This document shows, piece after piece, positions 1 to 6,232 of a stretch of DNA of 9,381 nt (positions are counted from its first letter, which is position 1; each line of letters starts with the position of its first letter). Position numbers and translations under genes: made by a program. Source of the stretch: Bacillota bacterium (lineage in GTDB: Bacteria > Eremiobacterota > SpSt-956 > JAKJGF01); contig JAKPQU010000283.1 of the NCBI GenBank assembly GCA_029555925.1, positions 1 through 9,381 on the forward strand, given 5' to 3'. The notes under the pieces are model-generated. The model ran no database searches and was not told the origin of the DNA. It saw only the letters and a program-made list of their open reading frames with translations.

Positions 1-8
1 AATACTAT

Positions 9-26
9 AGAAAAACGAATTTTTCT
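9..26 (-). terminator. Weak AT-rich hairpin downstream of the amidase gene, possible terminator
   Basis: A 7-bp perfect stem (AGAAAAA / TTTTTCT) closes a 4-nt loop that reads TTCG on the minus strand. It lies about 75 bases past the amidase stop codon, where the gene series ends in this window. The stem has one G-C pair, and the sequence after it (ATAGTATT) is not a clean U-tract, so it is a poor match to a classical intrinsic terminator. A second imperfect structure around 25-50 (CTTCT/AGAAG with inner GCC/GGC) lies just upstream in the transcript. Confidence 0.2.
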
Positions 27-100
27 TCTCCAGAGCCTGTCAGGCAGAAGCTTTTTATGGATACCCTTTTACCTGTTACGGTACTAAGAATCTCTTACTA

Positions 101-802
101 TTATCTGGAAAGATACTTCCTCAATCTGCCCATATAGGTCTTCCCCGGGTCTGATCTGCCGAAGGCGGCAGGATAACAATCGGGGGAGCGGCTGTCACCG
201 TAATCTGTATAATAATATTTAACGGATTTATTACTGCTGTATTTTCCTTCCGATACTTCATAATGACCCCATATATGTTCGGATGGAATATCAAAATAAG
301 TCTTTAAAAATTTCACAAGTTTAAAACTTGCCTGAATGGTATTTTCCGTAAGATCATTTTCGCCGTTTGCCACCATTTCTATCGATATGGCAACATGGTT
401 AACTCCATAAGCGCCACGGCACCGTCTGTTACAGGGAAGTAATTGATAAATACTTCCGTCTCTGTCTACAATATAATGGACAGATAGATGACCGAACACA
501 GTTCCTACATCACCATCATCATAATAAGCACCGTTAAAAAAAGTGTAATAAGCAGATGAAAGGGTGCTTCCGCCCGTATAATGCATAACAATTGCTGACG
601 GGGCAAGCACAAGGGATTTATCATGATAATGTCTTTGAAAATAATTGGTATATTCCTGAGTCCATTTATCATATGGCAGGAGGTATGTTTTTCTATCTAT
701 TGAAGGTCTTATTTTTTCTGCAGAAGAAGGATCGGCAAAAACATTATTTATGGTAAAAAGAAAAAAAACTATAAATAAGCAGACTTTAAATATAGATTTC
801 AT
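101..802 (-). CDS. Secreted N-acetylmuramoyl-L-alanine amidase (Amidase_2 type)
   Basis: Predicted zinc amidase cutting the bond between N-acetylmuramic acid and L-alanine in peptidoglycan. Residues 1-23 form a signal peptide (MKSIFK, hydrophobic core, VFA before DP), so it should act in the periplasm. The Amidase_2/PGRP-type fold starts near residue 65. H74 in VMHYTGG, H180 in GHYE and D218 in SDPGKT fit the three zinc ligands. VHYIVDRDGSIYQLLP (108-123) is the conserved strand with the secondary His, and E142 in SIEMVANG fits the catalytic acidic position. At 233 aa it is a single catalytic domain with no obvious wall-binding repeats. C124, C128 and C209 could form a disulfide. It is the last gene of the minus-strand series, 54 bases after the zinc-ribbon gene at 857-1342, so co-transcription is likely. 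The ribosome site before ATG 802 is weak (GAAAGAGA). Family assignment is firm; the physiological role (turnover, recycling or remodelling) is not visible. Confidence 0.9.
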   Translation of the reverse strand: MKSIFKVCLFIVFFLFTINNVFADPSSAEKIRPSIDRKTYLLPYDKWTQEYTNYFQRHYHDKSLVLAPSAIVMHYTGGSTLSSAYYTFFNGAYYDDGDVGTVFGHLSVHYIVDRDGSIYQLLPCNRRCRGAYGVNHVAISIEMVANGENDLTENTIQASFKLVKFLKTYFDIPSEHIWGHYEVSEGKYSSNKSVKYYYTDYGDSRSPDCYPAAFGRSDPGKTYMGRLRKYLSR

Positions 803-856
803 AGATTTTCTCTTTCATATAATAAAGACAAAACTCAAAAACACAGTAATTTTGAT

Positions 857-1342
857 TTAATCAATCTTTATTCCTTTTTTCTTTGCAATTGCAATCATTT
901 CGTCTTCTGTAAGTTCAGCCAACTTTTTACCTGCTTTGAGATAAAAATTTTCTCCTATCCTGGCTTTATCAAGACATGTATAGATTTTTTTTATATCCAT
1001 AATTTTACTGGCTTCAATTAACTCTTCCATTGTTTTTCTTATAAAATCGCTCTGTTCCAGAATATTACTTAAAAAGTCTTCCAGAACCTTGAGTTCGTCC
1101 GGACTGTAGGTAGATTCATATTTAAAATAGTCATCTTCAGCCCTGTCAAGTCTTTTGAGTAAGTTTTTCACTGCAAGTTGTAATATGGAAGGGTCAATCT
1201 GACCGGCACACAGCTCTTCCCCGAGCCTTATTATCTGGCTCAGGTGGGGAGAATAAGGTTTTATTGGCTGCAGATTAATCTTACAGTCAGGACATTCTAT
1301 CTGAGTATTGGGATAAGATTTTTCACATAACAAGCAATCCAT
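857..1342 (-). CDS. Small zinc-ribbon protein with helical C-terminus (paralog 2)
   Basis: Soluble 161-aa protein with no signal peptide or membrane span. It opens directly with a four-cysteine zinc ribbon (C3-x2-C6, C17-x2-C20; MDCLLCEK...IECPDCK). The rest is predicted mostly helical and charged, ending in a Lys-rich stretch (AKKKGIKID). It is a paralog of the protein at 1354-1779: cysteine spacing is identical and both continue with a Pro-rich link and then an SH-V/L-SQ-L/I-IR motif. ATG 1342 is chosen because AAGGA lies seven or so bases upstream, overlapping the end of the preceding gene (11-base gap), which indicates translational coupling. I recognise no named family. A zinc-stabilised N-terminal knob on a helical bundle suggests a protein-protein adaptor, possibly for the Hsp70 or the membrane-anchored protein of this cluster; that is inference. 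Confidence 0.8.
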   Translation of the reverse strand: MDCLLCEKSYPNTQIECPDCKINLQPIKPYSPHLSQIIRLGEELCAGQIDPSILQLAVKNLLKRLDRAEDDYFKYESTYSPDELKVLEDFLSNILEQSDFIRKTMEELIEASKIMDIKKIYTCLDKARIGENFYLKAGKKLAELTEDEMIAIAKKKGIKID

Positions 1343-1353
1343 AGATGTATCCT

Positions 1354-1779
1354 TCAGTTTATATCATCAAAATTTGCCAGAGAATCATAATGCAATTTCT
1401 CTGCTTTTTTAAGCATTTTTATACCTTCCGTAATATGAAAGGAATCTGAATCTTCAAAATATATATCCAGTTCATCAAGAGCATCAAAAAGAAGGAGTGT
1501 CGCTTCCTGATACTGTTCAAACATATCGCTACACTCCCGGGGAACATGCTTTTTTAGCTCATTCTGTTTTTCTTCCAGTCCGTCAAACAATTGAAACAGC
1601 TGGGAAACCATACTTTCCAGAACTTCCACACCTTCATCTCCATCGAGGACAGATTCAGAAACTCTTATAAGCTGACTCACATGGGAATTATGGCCGGGCA
1701 TAGGAGATATATCTATTTGACAGACAGGACATCTAACTGTCGTTGCAGGTCTTTCTTCTCCACAGTTCAGGCAGAGCAT
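1354..1779 (-). CDS. Small zinc-ribbon protein with helical C-terminus (paralog 1)
   Basis: Soluble 141-aa acidic protein. The N-terminal ribbon has C3-x2-C6 and C17-x2-C20 (MLCLNCGEERP...VRCPVCQ), followed by DISPMPGHNSHVSQLIRVSE and an acidic, probably helical or coiled-coil C-terminal half rich in Glu, Asp and Leu. The same architecture follows 11 bases later in the gene at 857-1342, so the pair looks like an old tandem duplication, now diverged except in the ribbon and the SH-SQ-IR stretch. Start at ATG 1779 is supported by AGAGG about nine bases upstream and by alignment with the paralog. The first 47 bases overlap the end of the membrane-anchored Ig-like gene in another frame. An in-frame stop lies nine bases before the ATG, so it is not an obvious fusion with that gene. 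Function unknown. Confidence 0.8.
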   Translation of the reverse strand: MLCLNCGEERPATTVRCPVCQIDISPMPGHNSHVSQLIRVSESVLDGDEGVEVLESMVSQLFQLFDGLEEKQNELKKHVPRECSDMFEQYQEATLLLFDALDELDIYFEDSDSFHITEGIKMLKKAEKLHYDSLANFDDIN

Positions 1780-2875
1780 GTTCTTTTACCTCTTTACAAA
1801 TTAAAATTTCTCGTGACAGAGTATTTCCATATTCTATAAAATCACAAAAATTCCTTCTTGTTTCAAGATTACCTCTTTCAATGCCTTTTATACACAGTTG
1901 TTCAGTTCTATAAGAAAAATCTCCACAGGAAGATGTCCGGAGAAAATAAAACATTTCCGATTTATTACCTTTAACCCTGAATATAATAAATAATGCCAGT
2001 GCCAGAATAATAACAATAACTGCTATTACTATATATATAAATTGACTTGTTGAGTACTTCTTTTGATCGGTATACAAGATATCATCATTCTCTTCTTCTT
2101 TAAAAACAAGACCTTTTATAAAATTTCCTACATTTTCCTTTGTCTCCATACCGGCAGTTTTTCTATCATTTTCCACAGGCACGGTAAATGACAGAGGTAA
2201 TTCCAGAGGCGTTGCATCGGGGGAAAAGATTTCTCTTATCTTTACAACCCTCTTATAATCACCCGGTTCCATATTCCTGGGATTTATCTTGAATGTTATA
2301 TACAGATGACTTTTAATCCCTTCTATCTCATAGGATAACCAGGAAGAATCGTCAGGATTTATTTCTACCTCTACAGAAGGGGCTTCTTCTGAATTATCGG
2401 TATTTTTTACTTCAACCTTCACAGATTTAATCTTCTTTGGCAATATAGTGTCAAGAGAAAGTACCGGAGGATTAAGTTCTATAGGAGCACTATTCTCCTC
2501 TATTTGAGCCAGTATATTAATCTGTTTGGTCTGTTCCAGAAGGTCATTTGAATTTACAAGGAGGGTTATTTTCTGTCTTCCTGATTTTACGTCCTTCGGT
2601 TCGGCACTGACAGTAATATCCCTTATTTCTCCTTTATCAAGGACAGCACTGGCAGGATCTGTAGAAATCCAGTCTTCACTGCTAGAAAAATTTACCTGTA
2701 AACTCTGATGACCGCAATTTTTTATGGCAAATGTTAAATGTTTCACAGTACCATTGGATATAATTCCAAAGTCGAGAACACTCTGTCTGTTAAGAATCTG
2801 AAGCTGAGGCTTTACCGGTAGTACAAGTTCTCCTTTAATTTCGTCATTCACTTTTTTAACGGCAATCAGGCGCAT
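1733..2875 (-). CDS. Membrane-anchored protein with two Ig-like (BACON/ASH-type) domains
   Basis: A 380-aa protein without an N-terminal signal peptide. Residues about 30-125 form a first beta-rich Ig-like domain (LDFGIISNG...LTFAIKNCG, then DWISTDPASAVLDKGE and DITVSAEP, the look of BACON or ASPM-SPD2-Hydin domains). Residues about 135-232 form a second (VKVEVKNTD, SSWLSYEIEG, YITFKINPRNMEPGDYK). An acidic linker leads to a single membrane span at about 278-299 (FIYIVIAVIVIILALALFII), then RVKGNK and an 80-residue tail with five cysteines (317, 328, 344, 360, 377). Without a signal peptide, which side the Ig domains face is uncertain; the basic residues after the span would favour a cytoplasmic tail. 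ATG 2875 has only a weak ribosome site (CAGG close to the ATG). It follows the Hsp70 gene after a 206-base gap holding a heptamer repeat, and overlaps the next gene by 47 bases. Domain calls are by eye and the biological role is unknown; a membrane partner for the Hsp70 is my guess. Confidence 0.75.
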   Translation of the reverse strand: MRLIAVKKVNDEIKGELVLPVKPQLQILNRQSVLDFGIISNGTVKHLTFAIKNCGHQSLQVNFSSSEDWISTDPASAVLDKGEIRDITVSAEPKDVKSGRQKITLLVNSNDLLEQTKQINILAQIEENSAPIELNPPVLSLDTILPKKIKSVKVEVKNTDNSEEAPSVEVEINPDDSSWLSYEIEGIKSHLYITFKINPRNMEPGDYKRVVKIREIFSPDATPLELPLSFTVPVENDRKTAGMETKENVGNFIKGLVFKEEENDDILYTDQKKYSTSQFIYIVIAVIVIILALALFIIFRVKGNKSEMFYFLRTSSCGDFSYRTEQLCIKGIERGNLETRRNFCDFIEYGNTLSREILICKEVKEHALPELWRRKTCNDS

Positions 2876-2910
2876 TAAGCCTGACTTGTTCCCTTTCTAA
2901 CTAAAATTTA

Positions 2911-3039
2911 TTGTAAGCGTTCAGCTATCAACTTTTATATGAATTACATAACAAATGTTATTAAATCCTATTTCCGAGCTAAATTACAGATACAGATTTT
3001 TCAATCTTTACCTGATAGCTAATTGCTGAAAGCTCACAA
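2911..3039. repeat. Inverted repeat made of 7-nt units (CTGATAG / CTGAAAG type)
   Basis: The right arm reads CTGATAG (3012), CTAATTG (3019), CTGAAAG (3026), CTCACAA (3033). The left arm, read on the minus strand from 2931, is TTGATAG, CTGAACG, CTTACAA. The arms therefore match unit by unit in inverted orientation with about one mismatch per unit, except that CTAATTG is an extra unit in the right arm. About 80 AT-rich bases separate them. The element fills most of the otherwise empty 206-base gap between the Hsp70 and Ig-like genes and would lie in their mRNA as a stem-loop. Differences in whole 7-base steps suggest growth and loss by slippage. Confidence 0.65.
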
Positions 3040-3081
3040 TTTTTCATCCAATATAACACATAGTGAAGATTGCTCTACCGG

Positions 3082-4590
3082 TTATTCACCTGAAAGAGCT
3101 CTCTTCCAGGATATTTTAGAACTTTTTATATCCAGTTTTAAACTTCCTATACCATTTTCATCCAGATCTATGTTAACAATTATATAATCATCTTCATCTT
3201 TAAACGGAGTCAGGCCTGACATTTCGACAGGTATTATAAGCTGATTTTTATTAACTGTTTTTGCATTACCCTGATAGATATTTAAGTCAAAAGCATTGGC
3301 ACCGGGTTTATTAATCTGATATACTTTTTTATCTGTACATGGAAGTCTCTTTCCTTTTATTATAATATCATCAAAAAAACCTCCTGCCAGTTCAACTCCT
3401 ATAGAATAAGGATTTATAGGGTTAAGCCCGAACATGCCTGTTTTACCTTTTAACATGGCAGCGTAAATAGCAGCTCCCTGTGAAACTAGATAATCATTAT
3501 TTAAGTATAATATCTTCTCTGAATGATGGGCCATTAACTTATCTATGAGTTCCTTTATGGCAGGTGTTCTGGTACTCCTGCCGTTTACAAGAACTTTATC
3601 TATTTTCTCCGGAGACACATTCACTTCATCCAGAGTCCTATAAAGATAATCATTTATACTGCTCAATATACTTCCGATCCATTCATTAAATTCGGCCCTG
3701 GTAACATCTTGAGACATATTCTGTCCGGGAATTAACTGTATATTCATAAGACTTTCTTCATTTTTAACACTGAGCTTATGTTTCAATTCCTTTAAAGAAG
3801 CTCTCATCCTGCCGGAAAGAGGTTGTTTTTTTACAAAAATATCATTCCACAGTTCTCCATTCTGAAGAGAATGTTTTTCAAGGATCTTTTTAAGGAGAAC
3901 CCTGTCCATATCTTCCCCTCCCACAGAAGGACTGCCTGTAATATTGATGCAGTTTATAATTATATATTTCTTCTTATTTCTTACTTCGTAAAGGGCTATA
4001 TCCAGAGTTGACTCACCCATATCTATTACCAGAATACGTTCTTCCTGTCTCTGTATTCTCCCTTCAAAACAATAGGCCAGAAGTATTGCATCCGGTTCAT
4101 TTATAAGGCCCAGTAAAGGGAGCTTCCCATCTTTAATAGATTTCATTACAGATGATCTCTGATATTCATAAAAACAATAAGGAACAGCCACAACTGTCCC
4201 TTCCATATTACGGGGTGATATGGCTTCATGTAAAAAATCTTTCAGAATAGTAAAGAAATTCCTCAATATATCTTCACAGGTTACTTCTTCTTCTTCCTGC
4301 TGAAGTACGACAATATTTTCGCCAATTCTCCTTTTGAGATTTATAAAAGATGTTTTCGGATATTTATCCACACAGCCTTCTGCAAGGTCCCCTATTACCC
4401 ACTGATTGAATTTAGGAAGATAAGATATAGCCGAAGGGAATCTCTTGTTATGAAATTTAGGAAATTTAATATCTTCAAGATGATGCTCATCACCCATCCA
4501 TTCTGATATACATGTATAGGCTGCACCGTAATCTATTCCGAACAATCCATTTTCCGGAAGCTGAATAATACCTTTGTCCTGTATGGACAT
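3082..4590 (-). CDS. Divergent lidless Hsp70-family ATPase
   Basis: A 502-aa Hsp70 homolog with an actin-type nucleotide-binding domain (about 14-385) and a short beta substrate-binding domain (about 388-490). It ends without the C-terminal helical lid of DnaK (about 638 aa). Phosphate-1 loop is GIDYGAAYTC (18-27), in which the usual Thr-Thr pair is Ala-Ala. KRRIG with K86 matches the catalytic Lys region. INEPDAILLAY (163-173) is the connect region with the conserved Glu. Phosphate-2 is VIDMGESTLDIALYE (188-202), with GEST replacing GGGT but Asp190, Gly192 and Thr195 kept. GGEDMD (224-229) is normal, and VNGRSTRTP (335-343) replaces VGGSTRMP. NPYSIGVELAGGFFDDIIIKG aligns with the start of the DnaK substrate domain. 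ATG 4590 has GAGG upstream inside the last codons of the preceding gene (5-base gap), indicating coupling. No DnaJ or GrpE gene is nearby, so this is probably a specialised rather than general chaperone. Confidence 0.9.
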   Translation of the reverse strand: MSIQDKGIIQLPENGLFGIDYGAAYTCISEWMGDEHHLEDIKFPKFHNKRFPSAISYLPKFNQWVIGDLAEGCVDKYPKTSFINLKRRIGENIVVLQQEEEEVTCEDILRNFFTILKDFLHEAISPRNMEGTVVAVPYCFYEYQRSSVMKSIKDGKLPLLGLINEPDAILLAYCFEGRIQRQEERILVIDMGESTLDIALYEVRNKKKYIIINCINITGSPSVGGEDMDRVLLKKILEKHSLQNGELWNDIFVKKQPLSGRMRASLKELKHKLSVKNEESLMNIQLIPGQNMSQDVTRAEFNEWIGSILSSINDYLYRTLDEVNVSPEKIDKVLVNGRSTRTPAIKELIDKLMAHHSEKILYLNNDYLVSQGAAIYAAMLKGKTGMFGLNPINPYSIGVELAGGFFDDIIIKGKRLPCTDKKVYQINKPGANAFDLNIYQGNAKTVNKNQLIIPVEMSGLTPFKDEDDYIIVNIDLDENGIGSLKLDIKSSKISWKRALSGE

Positions 4591-4595
4591 AACAT

Positions 4596-6008
4596 TTACC
4601 TCATCAATAAATTATGTATCTCCCGATAATTTGCCAGGGCTCTCTGGTAATTGTCTCCTGACATATCCAGATCTTTTCTGGATATATAACCTGAAGCATA
4701 AAGGTTCTGAGCTTTTTCATAGTTCTGCCTTGAATCCTCAAGGGATATCTCTGCATCTTTCAAACGTTTTTCTGCTACGGACAGATTGCTTTCTTTAGAT
4801 CCCAGACTGAATGGCGGGAAACCTGCAGATATTTTTACAGTACCTGCTTTTGTTCCTGATTTAAACTTTAATATACATAACTTTATATATTCATTATCTC
4901 TCATCATTTTTGTAAGGATTTTCTTTTCTTTTAATCCTCTTGCATAAGATCTGGCCTTAACTATATTATTTCTTGCAGAATTATTTTCTCTCCCAATCAT
5001 ATTTACATTGGCTGGCACATTCTTTAATTTAAAAGCTATTCTTTCTTTCAAACAACTATATCTGTTATAAGAGGTTTTAACAAACATTTCCTCTGCTTTT
5101 TTTACATCATTTCTTGCGATGCAACCTTTTGAAAAGAGCTCTTCTTTCCTGTAAAGATCTGCTGCAGCTGAAAAAACAGGTTCCGTAACATTTTTAAGCT
5201 TCAGATCGTAAAATATATTCGATTTCTTAAGATACTCTATATAAGCCAGTTCTTTATTAATAGATGCTCTGGCTTTTAATTTATATTTATCGGATTTTAA
5301 AGGATTTATAACAGAAGAATTATCCACTTTCTTAACAATCAATTCCGATGTCTGTGTCGCTGCAAAATCTATAAAGTTATAATTTCCGTCTCTCATTTTT
5401 ACATCTACATGATCGACTACAACAAGGCCGAGTAAAGTTCCCTGCAAAACCTTCTGGCCCACAGATACAAGAGGTGATATATGCCCGTAAGTAACGTAAA
5501 TATTACCGGATGACTTAACTGTTACTCCATATTCCTGCCCGTACCATTGGACTATATCTACAACCTCTCCGGGCCAGCCGGCCACGACTGCAGTACCGGC
5601 AGGCATAGCTATGTCATAGCCGTTGTGCAATCCTGCTACACGTCTGTATTTAGAAACATCACGCCAGTCATAAAAAGTGCTTGATACAACTGCAGGACTG
5701 TAGATTTTTCTGACAAGATCCATATATTGAGCCAGGCTGTTAAAGGTCTTTTCATAAAAAGTAAAGACAGGCATTTCCATCTGTACAAGTTTAAGTTCTA
5801 TAACAGTCAGCTCTGTTTCTATTTCCCTGTCTTTCTGTAAAAGAGAAAGTATATCTCTTTTATAACCATCTTCCAGCATGTTTATCTCCACATCAGATAG
5901 AGAATTTTCACTTTTATTAAAGCTCCTGTCCCATCCGTTATAATTATTTGCAAAACAAACAGTAATATTGATAATAAATAAACTTAACAGAAATATATAT
6001 TTTTTCAT
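4596..6008 (-). CDS. Exported M23-like domain fused to efflux-type helical hairpins
   Basis: A 470-aa protein with a signal peptide (MKKYIFLLSLF..., cleavage near CFA/NN at residue 20). Residues about 105-205 resemble an M23 (LytM/lysostaphin) domain: H128 and D132 in GLHNGYDIAMPAGTAV are the first zinc-ligand pair, YGHIS carries H176, and the final HxH motif is DHVDV, with Asp202 where the third zinc ligand His is expected. The peptidase may be inactive or use Asp. The C-terminal half is helical with two copies of the pattern found in outer-membrane efflux and membrane-fusion proteins: LYRKEELFSKGCIARNDVKKAEE (about 285-307) and YEKAQNLYASGYISRKDLDMSGDNY (about 430-454). It could act as a periplasmic scaffold or wall-remodelling factor. 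It sits behind its own strong promoter at 6205-6232. Its ATG is only 8 bases from a heptamer repeat and has no visible Shine-Dalgarno sequence. It is tightly coupled to the Hsp70 gene. Confidence 0.8.
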   Translation of the reverse strand: MKKYIFLLSLFIINITVCFANNYNGWDRSFNKSENSLSDVEINMLEDGYKRDILSLLQKDREIETELTVIELKLVQMEMPVFTFYEKTFNSLAQYMDLVRKIYSPAVVSSTFYDWRDVSKYRRVAGLHNGYDIAMPAGTAVVAGWPGEVVDIVQWYGQEYGVTVKSSGNIYVTYGHISPLVSVGQKVLQGTLLGLVVVDHVDVKMRDGNYNFIDFAATQTSELIVKKVDNSSVINPLKSDKYKLKARASINKELAYIEYLKKSNIFYDLKLKNVTEPVFSAAADLYRKEELFSKGCIARNDVKKAEEMFVKTSYNRYSCLKERIAFKLKNVPANVNMIGRENNSARNNIVKARSYARGLKEKKILTKMMRDNEYIKLCILKFKSGTKAGTVKISAGFPPFSLGSKESNLSVAEKRLKDAEISLEDSRQNYEKAQNLYASGYISRKDLDMSGDNYQRALANYREIHNLLMR

Positions 6009-6016
6009 AATTATTT

Positions 6017-6192
6017 CGTGACGCGTGACGCATGACGCGTGACGCGTAATGCATGCTCAGTGACGCTTATATATATGTCACATCTCATGACTCAACGTTC
6101 ACTCCTTATTACACTCACCTGTAACTCTATCATGGCCTTAACACTGATCTTTATACCGTTTACGCGTCACACGTTTCGCGTCACGCGTCACG
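6017..6192. repeat. Long inverted repeat built of CGTGACG heptamers
   Basis: The left arm (6017-6065) reads as seven consecutive 7-nt units: CGTGACG, CGTGACG, CATGACG, CGTGACG, CGTAATG, CATGCTC, AGTGACG. The right arm (about 6158-6192) has the reverse-complement unit: GTTTACG, CGTCACA, CGTTTCG, CGTCACG, CGTCACG. The outermost 14 bases of each arm (6017-6030 and 6179-6192) pair perfectly, and inner units pair with scattered mismatches. The region between also carries weak 7-base phasing (for example ATGTCAC, ATCTCAT, GACTCAA, CGTTCAC from 6075 to 6102), suggesting decayed copies. The arms are GC-rich in an AT-rich gap. The element lies downstream of the promoter at 6205-6232, so it would fold in the leader RNA of the M23-like gene. 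Confidence 0.8.
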
Positions 6193-6204
6193 ATTTTAAT
6201 ATAA

Positions 6205-6232
6205 ATTATATCATCATAGGATTGTTTGTCAA
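6205..6232 (-). promoter_or_regulatory. Consensus sigma70-type promoter for the M23-Hsp70 gene set
   Basis: On the minus strand a perfect -35 TTGACA (6227-6232) and a perfect -10 TATAAT (6205-6210) are separated by 16 bases. The -35 box overlaps the stop codon of the UPF0489 gene (6229-6231). Transcription should begin near 6198, giving an approximately 190-base leader that contains the whole heptamer inverted repeat before the ATG at 6008. Confidence 0.7.

Noticed and set aside
1..50. Decayed third zinc-ribbon gene: minus-strand FCLTGSGEEKF resembles LCLNCGEERP of the gene at 1354-1779
   Set aside because: Similarity covers about ten residues, there is no start codon or ribosome site, the second cysteine is missing, and the frame stops at once.
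803..856. Promoter for the amidase gene in the short gap
   Set aside because: TATTAT-like sequences are present but no acceptable -35 at 16-18 bases; co-transcription with the zinc-ribbon genes is the simpler view.
1733..1779. Programmed frameshift fusing the Ig-like protein to the zinc ribbon
   Set aside because: A stop lies nine bases upstream of the zinc-ribbon ATG in its own frame, the ATG has its own ribosome site, and no slippery heptamer with downstream structure was seen.
2932..2970. Promoter for the Ig-like gene (TATAAA near 2936 on the minus strand)
   Set aside because: No matching -35 at suitable distance; the AT-rich core of the heptamer element makes such matches frequent.
6017..6192. 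CRISPR-like array from the regular short repeats
   Set aside because: Units are contiguous 7-mers with no spacers, arms are inverted, and no cas genes are present.
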